A stretch of DNA of 7,751 nucleotides from Bacteroidota bacterium. GTDB lineage: Bacteria; Bacteroidota; Bacteroidia; Chitinophagales; Chitinophagaceae. This document shows, one piece after another, positions 1 through 5,383 of the stretch; position 1 is the stretch's first letter, and every line of letters begins with the position of its first letter. The DNA is taken from positions 1-7,751 of the forward strand of contig JAEWIW010000364.1 of the NCBI GenBank assembly GCA_023386855.1. Reading direction: 5' to 3'. Under the pieces are notes generated by a model. That model saw nothing but the letters and a program-made list of their open reading frames with translations, made no database searches and was not told the origin of the DNA. Made by a program: the position numbers and the translations under genes.

Positions 1-1028
1 CCTATTCTCACCGGCTTCGATCCTTTATAACCTTCAAAATGCGGCAATGTTCTTTCTTCAAGCTGCCTGTGGCCATCAATGCTGTACATGATACCTAAAC
101 GGTTCTGGCCTTTAATATCCTGGCATAATTTCTCCACCCATCGCATGAAGGCGCCGGCCTCCTTGATATAACCTAAACGTATAAGGGCATACATTGAAAA
201 TGAGGCGTCACGGATCCAGGTGTATCGATAATCGAAATTGCGGCCAGCGCCAATGCTTTCGGGCAGTGAAAAGGTAGCGGCGGCGATCACTGAACCGTAA
301 TTATAAGAGGTCAGCAATTTCAACACAAGGGCCGACCGGTTAACCGTATCGAGCCACCTGCCCTGGTAAGTGGATTGGCCGATCCAGTTTTTCCAGTAAT
401 TCATGGTATCGAAAAGGCTTTCCGTAATAAAGCGTTGAAAGTCTCTCTCCTGTTGATGATCCTTATCGACGTGTTCCAGCAGGAAATCGGCAGTCTCATT
501 GGGTTTGAGGGTAAATTCCGCTATAATATCTGCACCTGTAACGCGCAGGGGGACCGAGCTTTTCAGCCTGAGCACCGTGCCATCCTGTCCCTGGCTGGTA
601 AGGATGACCTCGGATTCGGAAACCTGCCGGCAATCGTGGTGCGATTGACCGTAATTAAAGCGGGGCATGCATTGCATGCGATGACGCACTTCACCCCTTA
701 CCACCGTAACGCGGCGGATAAGTTCCTTTCCTGAATATAATTCTTCAACCGGCATAAAATCGGTGATCTCGCTAACGCCTTCCTTGGAAAGAAAACGGGT
801 GAGCAGCACGTTGGTATCGGGAAGATAGAGCTGCTTGGTTTTCATTTCAGAAAACAAGGGATTAAGCGTAAAGCGTCCACCTTTTTCCTCATCAAGCAAG
901 GCTGCAAAAATGCTTTCGGAATCGAAATTGGGAAAGCACATGAAATCGATGGAGCCATTGAGACCAACCAGGGCAACGGTATTGAGGTCGCCGATGATGC
1001 CGTAATTTTCAATCGGTAGATAGCCCAT
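1..1028 (-). CDS. GH15 glucoamylase/trehalase-like glycoside hydrolase, C-terminus off window
   Basis: This minus-strand reading frame is open from an ATG at 1028 to the left edge, giving 342 codons plus two bases. The N-terminus (residues about 4-45, with ENYGIIGDLNTVALVGLNGS and a FPNFDS segment) matches the trehalase-like N-terminal domain (TREH_N). Residues about 225-342 begin the GH15 (alpha/alpha)6 barrel: RNFDYRYTWIRDAS at 263-276 is the conserved substrate-binding segment, and YSIDG...HFEGYKGSKPVRI at 315-342 follows. The catalytic glutamates of GH15 lie further on and are not in the window. Full-length relatives are about 600 residues, so nearly half is missing. These enzymes hydrolyse terminal alpha-glucosidic bonds in glucans or trehalose. 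No signal peptide is seen, so it is probably cytoplasmic. AAGGAG lies only one base before the ATG, too close for a normal Shine-Dalgarno, but the next in-frame Met (residue 30) would cut into the conserved domain. Substrate is not decidable from this part. Confidence 0.9.
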   Translation of the reverse strand, partial: MGYLPIENYGIIGDLNTVALVGLNGSIDFMCFPNFDSESIFAALLDEEKGGRFTLNPLFSEMKTKQLYLPDTNVLLTRFLSKEGVSEITDFMPVEELYSGKELIRRVTVVRGEVRHRMQCMPRFNYGQSHHDCRQVSESEVILTSQGQDGTVLRLKSSVPLRVTGADIIAEFTLKPNETADFLLEHVDKDHQQERDFQRFITESLFDTMNYWKNWIGQSTYQGRWLDTVNRSALVLKLLTSYNYGSVIAAATFSLPESIGAGRNFDYRYTWIRDASFSMYALIRLGYIKEAGAFMRWVEKLCQDIKGQNRLGIMYSIDGHRQLEERTLPHFEGYKGSKPVRI

Positions 1029-1046
1029 GCTCCTTATATTACAATT

Positions 1047-1072
1047 GCCGTTCCACCATGCAGGTGGATGGC
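1047..1072. promoter_or_regulatory. Inverted repeat in divergent intergenic region
   Basis: TCCACC (1052-1057) and GGTGGA (1063-1068) form a perfect 6-bp inverted repeat around a 5-base centre ATGCA. GCC (1047-1049) and GGC (1070-1072) can extend the stem past a small asymmetric bulge. It sits in the 66-bp gap between the divergent GH15 and TSUP genes, where an operator could act on either gene. No regulator is encoded nearby, so the operator role is inference, and a chance repeat is possible. Confidence 0.3.
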
Positions 1073-1082
1073 ATAAGGGTTA

Positions 1083-1090
1083 TACATTTG
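1083..1090 (+). promoter_or_regulatory. Candidate Bacteroidota -7 promoter element for the TSUP gene
   Basis: TACATTTG matches the Bacteroidota -7 consensus TAnnTTTG at every fixed base. It ends four bases before the ATG at 1095, so transcription would begin at or almost at the start codon and the mRNA would be leaderless or nearly so. No TTTG -33 element is present at the usual spacing; the closest TTG (1045-1047) is too far upstream. The match could be chance. Confidence 0.35.
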
Positions 1091-1094
1091 CCGC

Positions 1095-1931
1095 ATGAGT
1101 ATTTTAGTTTTTACCCTCATCATTTTCGCAGGAGCATTTCTTGCCGGGTTACTGGGTTCATTAACCGGGCTGGGCGGAGGAGTGATTATTATACCGATGC
1201 TGACGCTGATCTTTCATGTTGATATCCGCTATGCGATTGGAGCTTCGCTGATATCGGTGATTGCCACTTCTTCCGGTGCAGCGGCGGCTTACGTTAAAGA
1301 AGGCATATCGAATATCCGCATTGGTATGTTCCTCGAGATTGCCACCACTATTGGCGCGGTAATCGGTGCAATGATCGCGGTATATGCGCCCACATCGCTG
1401 ATTGCCGTATTGTTTGGAGGAATATTGCTGGTATCGGCTGGAATTTCACTCAGGAAGAAAAAGGAAACGATTGTGCATACGCCTTCCAGGGCAGCTTCAT
1501 TGCTCAAGCTCAACAGCAGTTATCCAGGGATGGATGGAAATGAAATTCATTATACGGTGGCCAATGTTCCCGGCGGTTTTTTCATGATGACCATTGCCGG
1601 GGTGCTCTCCGGTTTGCTGGGAATTGGATCGGGTGCACTGAAGGTTGTAGCAATGGATAATATCATGAAGCTGCCTTTCAAAGTTTCAACTACCACCAGC
1701 AATTTCATGATCGGTGTTACGGCAGCTGCCAGTGCTGGTGTGTACCTGGGAAGAGGTTATATAGACCCGGGATTGTCGATGCCGGTGATCCTGGGAGTAT
1801 TGCTGGGTGCCTATTTCGGCTCAAAAGTGCTGGTGAGTGCCCAGACTAAAACGCTACGATTAATCTTTGCCGTGGTGATCAGTTTCCTCGCTTTGCAGAT
1901 GATCTATAACGGCATTACAGGAGGTATTTAA
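1095..1931 (+). CDS. TSUP family (TauE/SafE-type) membrane permease
   Basis: This 278-residue polytopic membrane protein belongs to the TauE/SafE (TSUP) family, whose characterised members export or import sulfite, sulfoacetate, thiosulfate or other small anions across the inner membrane. The two internally repeated family signatures are visible: GLGGGVIIIP at residues about 25-34 near the N-terminus and GLLGIGSGALKVVAM at about 173-187 opening the second half. Hydrophobic segments cover about 3-40, 47-66, 78-118, 160-190, 203-218 and 228-275. The hydrophilic loop at 119-158 (KKKE to YPGMDGNE) separates the halves. Length is normal for the family. The start at 1095 puts the first membrane segment at residue 3, as expected, although there is no good Shine-Dalgarno. 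The next gene encodes DUF1634, a common genomic partner of this TSUP subgroup. The transported anion cannot be told from sequence. Confidence 0.9.
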   Translation: MSILVFTLIIFAGAFLAGLLGSLTGLGGGVIIIPMLTLIFHVDIRYAIGASLISVIATSSGAAAAYVKEGISNIRIGMFLEIATTIGAVIGAMIAVYAPTSLIAVLFGGILLVSAGISLRKKKETIVHTPSRAASLLKLNSSYPGMDGNEIHYTVANVPGGFFMMTIAGVLSGLLGIGSGALKVVAMDNIMKLPFKVSTTTSNFMIGVTAAASAGVYLGRGYIDPGLSMPVILGVLLGAYFGSKVLVSAQTKTLRLIFAVVISFLALQMIYNGITGGI

Positions 1932-1948
1932 AAATGAATGCAGCATGA
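1919..1948 (+). promoter_or_regulatory. Strong Shine-Dalgarno plus four-codon leader ORF before the DUF1634 gene
   Basis: AGGAGG at 1919-1924, inside the end of the TSUP gene, is the clearest Shine-Dalgarno I noticed in the window. It lies nine bases before an ATG at 1934 but 20 bases before the DUF1634 ATG at 1945. The ATG at 1934 opens Met-Asn-Ala-Ala-stop, and its TGA (1946-1948) overlaps the DUF1634 start codon as ATGA. Ribosomes loading at the strong site would therefore terminate exactly on the downstream start, a layout suited to termination-reinitiation coupling. Its use in vivo is inference. Confidence 0.35.
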
Positions 1949-2325
1949 AAAAATTCAGGGATCATGATATAGAAGTCATCATGGGTACATTGTTGAGAGT
2001 GGGCGTAATGATCTCCGCATCTATTGTTGTTGCAGGAGGAATTTACTACCTGGCGGAGCATGGGCAATCGGTACCACATTATGAAACTTTTGAGGGAGAA
2101 CCCTCCTTTTTAAAAAGTGTGAAAGAGATTTTACATGGTGTGGGGCAGATGCATAGCCGTGCTATCATCCAGATGGGATTGCTGGTGCTGATTGCCACGC
2201 CAATTGCAAGGGTTATTTTTTCGGTGATCGGCTTTTTACTTGAGAAGGATTATTTATATGTCGTAATAACACTTATTGTACTTGGAATCATCAGTTTCAG
2301 TTTATTCAGCGGGCTGGTAGGATGA
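1945..2325 (+). CDS. DUF1634 membrane protein, probable TSUP partner
   Basis: This 126-residue protein has the DUF1634 layout. A short charged N-terminus (KKFRDHDIEVIMG) is followed by a first membrane helix at about 15-37, an exposed loop at 38-70 (HGQSVPHYETFEGEPS), a second helix at about 73-98 and a third at about 102-125. No catalytic motif is visible. DUF1634 genes are often found directly next to TSUP permease genes, as here with a 13-base gap, so it is probably a small accessory subunit of that transporter; this is inference from context. The only in-frame ATG near the TSUP stop is at 1945, so the start is secure even though the Shine-Dalgarno is far away. A GC-rich tandem repeat begins at the stop codon. 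Confidence 0.85.
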   Translation: MKKFRDHDIEVIMGTLLRVGVMISASIVVAGGIYYLAEHGQSVPHYETFEGEPSFLKSVKEILHGVGQMHSRAIIQMGLLVLIATPIARVIFSVIGFLLEKDYLYVVITLIVLGIISFSLFSGLVG

Positions 2326-2369
2326 CCCCGTGGCACGGGGGCGTGGCACGGGGGCGTGCCACGGGGTGC
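2324..2369. repeat. GC-rich 13-bp tandem repeat, copy 1 (three units)
   Basis: Two perfect units of GTGGCACGGGGGC (2330-2342 and 2343-2355) are followed by a variant partial unit GTGCCACGGGG (2356-2366). The array is framed by ACCCC on the left and TGC on the right. It starts within the TGA stop codon of the DUF1634 gene. CCCCGTGGCAC (2326-2336) is the exact reverse complement of GTGCCACGGGG (2356-2366), giving an 11-bp perfect stem with a 19-base loop. The first unit can instead fold locally as CCCCGTG/CACGGGG. No T-run follows, so it is not a classical intrinsic terminator. The remaining 91 bp to the next gene holds a candidate promoter. A second copy lies at 5270-5302. Confidence 0.9.
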
Positions 2370-2418
2370 ATTGGTGGTTCAACAATAAACATTTGTTAAG
2401 CCTCATTCCGGCTTTTTC

Positions 2419-2445
2419 TTTGCATAGCAGGTATACATACCTTTA
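2419..2445 (+). promoter_or_regulatory. Candidate promoter of the thioredoxin-ApbE-DUF4266-DUF3570 operon
   Basis: TACCTTTA at 2438-2445 differs from the Bacteroidota -7 consensus TAnnTTTG only at the last base. A TTTG at 2419-2422 could be the -33 element, although the 15-base gap is shorter than the usual 19-21. Transcription would start near 2450-2455, leaving a very short A-rich leader (ATCAAAGAAT) before the ATG at 2461. No other recognisable signal lies between the upstream repeat and this gene. Confidence 0.35.
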
Positions 2446-2460
2446 ATAAAATCAAAGAAT

Positions 2461-2910
2461 ATGAGGTTGAAGGCATTTATGATGGTAGCCTGTTTTTTTG
2501 CAGTTTTCGGTTCCTTTGCACAGGCCAAGTTTGAGCAGGCCAAACAACAGGCACACGAGCAGCACAAACTTATTCTCCTAAATTTTTCAGGATCCGATTG
2601 GTGTGGTCCCTGTATCAAACTGAAAAAAGATTTCCTCGAAATACCCGCATTTCAACAATTCAGCGACAGCACACTGGTTTTTATCAATGCTGATTTCCCC
2701 CGCCAAAAAAAGCACCAGCTATCAAAAGAAGAGCAGCAACAAAATGATCTGCTCGCAGAACATTATAATGCTAAAGGAGCATTTCCCTTTACAGTTTTAC
2801 TGGACGAAAATGGAAGGCCATTAAAGAGCTGGGAAGGATATCCAAAAGAAAAGCCGGAAGAATTCATTGATGAAATTCAAACTATGGCAAATGCCATTAA
2901 CAGCAAATAA
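2461..2910 (+). CDS. Secreted thioredoxin-fold protein with WCGPC active site
   Basis: This is a 149-residue thioredoxin-fold protein. Residues 1-22 form a Sec signal peptide (hydrophobic MMVACFFAVFGSFAQA), so it should act outside the cytoplasmic membrane. The redox motif WCGPC is at 47-51, inside NFSGSDWCGPC, and the cis-proline is in FPFTVLLDENG at P109. About 58 residues separate the CxxC from the cis-proline, including a Lys/Gln-rich stretch at about 81-97, as in the Thioredoxin_7/DsbD-gamma-like group. The motif suits disulfide reduction or isomerisation. It is the first gene of a four-gene operon and overlaps the apbE start, so a likely role is keeping cysteines of a partner reduced. 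The downstream DUF4266 lipoprotein, with its CGC tail, is the obvious candidate client; this is inference. The start is fixed by the signal peptide. Confidence 0.88.
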   Translation: MRLKAFMMVACFFAVFGSFAQAKFEQAKQQAHEQHKLILLNFSGSDWCGPCIKLKKDFLEIPAFQQFSDSTLVFINADFPRQKKHQLSKEEQQQNDLLAEHYNAKGAFPFTVLLDENGRPLKSWEGYPKEKPEEFIDEIQTMANAINSK

Positions 2911-3835
2911 AGAAATCGCCTTTAAGCGTTCTGAAAAACTGATGGGTAACCGTTTTGAAATTACCGTGGTAGCGGAGGATGAGGAATGGGCCCATGAAAA
3001 AATTTCCCTTGCTGTTATTGAGATCTCCAGGATTGAAGTGATGCTGACCACTTTCAATGAACAAAGTGAAACCAATGCAGTGAACCGTAACGCAGGCATA
3101 GCGCCCGTTAAGGTTTCCAGTGAAATGTTCGATCTCACCCAACGTTCCCTTAAATTATCTTCCCTCACGCAAGGAGCATTTGATATTACCTATGGAGGCA
3201 TTGACCGCAGCCTCTGGAATTTTGATACACATATGAAATCCCTTCCTGATGCTGCCACCGCAAAAAAAATGGTGCGGCTGATCAATTACAGGAATGTAAT
3301 ACTGGATGAAAATGAACATACCATTTTTTTAAAAGAAGAAGGTATGAGAATTGGTTTTGGTGGAATTGGAAAAGGCTATGCTGCTGACAAAGCAAAACAG
3401 TTGCTGGTTCAGCAGGGAGTGCAAAGTGGAATAGTGAATGCATCCGGTGATCTTGTGGCCTGGGGTAACCAGCCTGACGGGAAACCATGGACAGTGGGCA
3501 TTGCACATCCCGACCTCATAAATCAACCTTTTTCTTTCATGGAAATTTCAGGTATGGCCATTGCCACTTCAGGTAATTATGAGAAGTATGCAATCATTAA
3601 TGGTAAGAGATATTCCCATACCATCGATCCAAAAACCGGTTTACCCGTTGCAGGTATTAAAAGCGTTAGCATTATCTCCACCACAGCAGAGATAGCCGAT
3701 GCCATGGCCACACCGGTAATGGTGATGGGGACCAGGGTGGGACTAAACCTGCTCAACCAGGTGAATGGAATTGCAGGCATCATCATTGATGATGATAATA
3801 ATATTTACACTACAAATAATATCCTTTTACAATGA
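2870..3835 (+). CDS. apbE: FAD:protein FMN transferase (ApbE family)
   Basis: This 321-residue protein carries the ApbE signature series: LMGNRFEITV at about 25-34, TQGAFDITYGG at 100-110, GFGGIGKGYAADKA at 162-175, NASGD at 190-194, ATSGNYEKY at 232-240, HTIDPKTGLP at 250-259, and the Mg-binding ADAMAT segment at about 276-281. ApbE enzymes cleave FAD and attach FMN covalently to a Thr or Ser of an acceptor such as NqrB/C, RnfG or other FMN-binding proteins. No acceptor domain is encoded in the window. The ATG at 2870 overlaps the thioredoxin gene by 41 bp; an ATG at 2891 is also possible, and a TTG at 2867 is less likely. None of these starts yields a signal peptide or lipobox, unlike many ApbE proteins, and the frame is closed by a stop at 2822-2824. 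The stop overlaps the DUF4266 start as ATGA, indicating translational coupling. Confidence 0.93.
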   Translation: MKFKLWQMPLTANKEIAFKRSEKLMGNRFEITVVAEDEEWAHEKISLAVIEISRIEVMLTTFNEQSETNAVNRNAGIAPVKVSSEMFDLTQRSLKLSSLTQGAFDITYGGIDRSLWNFDTHMKSLPDAATAKKMVRLINYRNVILDENEHTIFLKEEGMRIGFGGIGKGYAADKAKQLLVQQGVQSGIVNASGDLVAWGNQPDGKPWTVGIAHPDLINQPFSFMEISGMAIATSGNYEKYAIINGKRYSHTIDPKTGLPVAGIKSVSIISTTAEIADAMATPVMVMGTRVGLNLLNQVNGIAGIIIDDDNNIYTTNNILLQ

Positions 3836-4062
3836 AACTATTCAAACCAGGAGGTAGGCTAATACTGACCTGCTTTGCTGTGATCATCGGGGTTAGTTCC
3901 TGCACTACGGTAAAAGAGTACCAGAAAAGCCGTTTAAACGACCATGAGATGGCACTGGCCAACAGGAAGGTGGAAAAAACTGAATTGAGTTTTCAATCTT
4001 ACCGTGAAGGCGCATCAGGAGCCAATGCCGGCAAAAGCGGGGGCGGTTGTGGATGCAATTAA
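3832..4062 (+). CDS. DUF4266 lipoprotein with C-terminal GGGCGCN tail
   Basis: This 76-residue protein has a lipoprotein signal: hydrophobic residues 9-23 followed by the lipobox VSSC, with lipidated Cys at 24. The mature part is about 53 residues: TTVKEYQKSRLNDHEMAL, a middle Lys/Glu-rich stretch, then SYREGASGANAG and the terminal GGGCGCN with Cys 73 and Cys 75. This start and tail are the hallmark of DUF4266, a family of unknown function commonly found beside DUF3570. The CGC pair at the extreme C-terminus could bind a metal or form a disulfide handled by the operon's thioredoxin; the Ser/Gly-rich stretch could be a modification site. Both ideas are inference. The start overlaps the apbE stop by four bases and DUF3570 follows 14 bp later. 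Confidence 0.85.
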   Translation: MKLFKPGGRLILTCFAVIIGVSSCTTVKEYQKSRLNDHEMALANRKVEKTELSFQSYREGASGANAGKSGGGCGCN

Positions 4063-4076
4063 CATGAACCAACATT

Positions 4077-5270
4077 ATGAAAAAGTTATCTCTTGCAATG
4101 ATTGGAATGTTTGCGGGCATGCTCAGCGCATTCTCCCAGGCCCCTTCCACCGACAGTTCAGCTTACCAGGTAAGAAAGCTTCGATTTGAAGAAGCCAATA
4201 TTGTTTCAAGTTATTATCACCAGGACGGGAATAATTCAGCAGTTACAGGCGGAATAGGCACGGAGAAACTGACCGACTTCTCCAATTCATTCCAGGTTAA
4301 ACTGACCCGTTATGATACGCATTTAAGAAAGCATAGTTTTGATTTTGATCTTGGTATTGATCATTATACATCCGCTTCTTCCGATAAGATAAATCCCAAT
4401 ACTATTTCATCAGCTTCTTATTCCGATTCAAGAGTTTATCCTTCGCTGAACTGGACAATGGAAAATGAAACAAAAGGCACTACCATTGGTGCAGGTCTTT
4501 CTTCTTCTACGGAATTTGATTACCAGTCGTTCGGTGCCAATATTCTTCTTGCCAAAAAATCAAAAGATAAAAGTGCTGAGTTCAGTTTCAAGTTACAGGC
4601 CTATCTCGACCACCTGAAAGTAATTCGTCCTATTGAATTAAGACCCTTCCAGGAAGATCAAACAGCCTACGCGCGAAGTGCAAGAAATACATTTGTCGGC
4701 TCCCTATCCTATTCAAAGATCATCAACCACCGCCTGCAGGTGGCCTTACTTATGGACCTGATCTACCAGCATGGCTACCTGGGATTACCTTTTCACAGGG
4801 TTTATTTTCTCGACAATAGCCTGGATGTTGAAAACCTTCCTGGCAGCAGGTTCAAGCTACCATTGGCATTGAGAGCAAATTATTTTGTTGGTGATAAAAT
4901 TATTGTCAGAACCTATTACCGGTATTACCAGGACGATTGGGGACTGAAAGCACACACTATAAACCTTGAAGTGCCTTATAAGATAACACCGTTTTTATCG
5001 GTGAGTCCTTTTTACCGTTATTATACACAGGAACAGGTTGATTATTTTGCTCCTTACCAGAAACATAAACCTTCCGAGAAGTTTTTCACCAGCAATTATG
5101 ACCTGTCAACCTTCCACAGTAATTTCTTTGGAGCAGGCTTCCGGTATGCACCCCCGGAAAATATTTTACATATCAATCACTTTAGCAGTGTTGAATTAAG
5201 ATATGGGCATTATGCCAAAAATATCGGTATGACATCGGATATTATTTCGCTGGATTTGGGGATAAAGTAG
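4077..5270 (+). CDS. DUF3570 outer-membrane beta-barrel protein
   Basis: This 397-residue protein has a signal peptide (about 1-21, ending SAFSQA) and then alternating polar and aromatic strands typical of an outer-membrane barrel. DUF3570 hallmarks are visible: a YYHQDGNNSAVTGGIGTEKL segment at 46-65, FDFDLGIDHYTSASSD at 88-103, YRYYQDDWGLKAHT at 281-294 and PFYRYYTQEQ at 311-320. The last strands run to the C-terminus (SVELRYGHY, then IISLDLGIK). The family has no established biochemical role that I can name. Its constant pairing with the DUF4266 lipoprotein suggests the two meet at the outer membrane. It is the last gene of the operon; the stop codon is followed immediately by the second GC-rich repeat. 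Confidence 0.87.
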   Translation: MKKLSLAMIGMFAGMLSAFSQAPSTDSSAYQVRKLRFEEANIVSSYYHQDGNNSAVTGGIGTEKLTDFSNSFQVKLTRYDTHLRKHSFDFDLGIDHYTSASSDKINPNTISSASYSDSRVYPSLNWTMENETKGTTIGAGLSSSTEFDYQSFGANILLAKKSKDKSAEFSFKLQAYLDHLKVIRPIELRPFQEDQTAYARSARNTFVGSLSYSKIINHRLQVALLMDLIYQHGYLGLPFHRVYFLDNSLDVENLPGSRFKLPLALRANYFVGDKIIVRTYYRYYQDDWGLKAHTINLEVPYKITPFLSVSPFYRYYTQEQVDYFAPYQKHKPSEKFFTSNYDLSTFHSNFFGAGFRYAPPENILHINHFSSVELRYGHYAKNIGMTSDIISLDLGIK

Positions 5271-5302
5271 ACCCCGTGGCACGGGGGCGTGGCACGGGGT
5301 GC
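5270..5302. repeat. GC-rich 13-bp tandem repeat, copy 2 (two units)
   Basis: GTGGCACGGGGGC (5276-5288) is followed by the partial unit GTGGCACGGGG (5289-5299), framed by ACCCC and TGC exactly as in the copy at 2324-2369. Thirty bases from 5270 are identical to 2324-2353. It begins on the last base of the DUF3570 TAG stop and lies between convergent genes. The outer arms CCCCGTGGCAC and GTGGCACGGGG pair with a single central mismatch, and each half can also form the local hairpin CCCCGTG/CACGGGG. There is no T-run. The 81 bp from here to the next gene shows nothing else recognisable. Confidence 0.9.
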
Positions 5303-5383
5303 CTCGTATTGTGGCATTTGCCCGCTTTACTCCATCATTGGCATTTCTTCCAAAAGCCATGAATAAATAATAAAGGATCCGAA

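Noticed and set aside
665..679. Perfect palindrome GCATGCA-T-TGCATGC inside the GH15 gene
   Set aside because: It lies in well-conserved coding sequence reading ...HRMQCMPRF and is explained by His/Met/Cys codons; no second copy or regulatory context was seen.
375..734. Plus-strand 119-codon frame opposite the GH15 gene
   Set aside because: It is antisense to a clear GH15 frame, has no recognisable domain and is a shadow of the real gene.
2326..2366. GC-rich repeat as a rho-independent terminator
   Set aside because: The stem is strong, but neither this copy nor the one at 5270-5302 is followed by a T-run on either strand at the right distance.
2326..5302. The two GC-rich repeats as ends of a composite mobile element carrying the redox operon
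   Set aside because: Both copies are in the same orientation, no transposase or target-site duplication is seen, and the operon's composition matches its surroundings.
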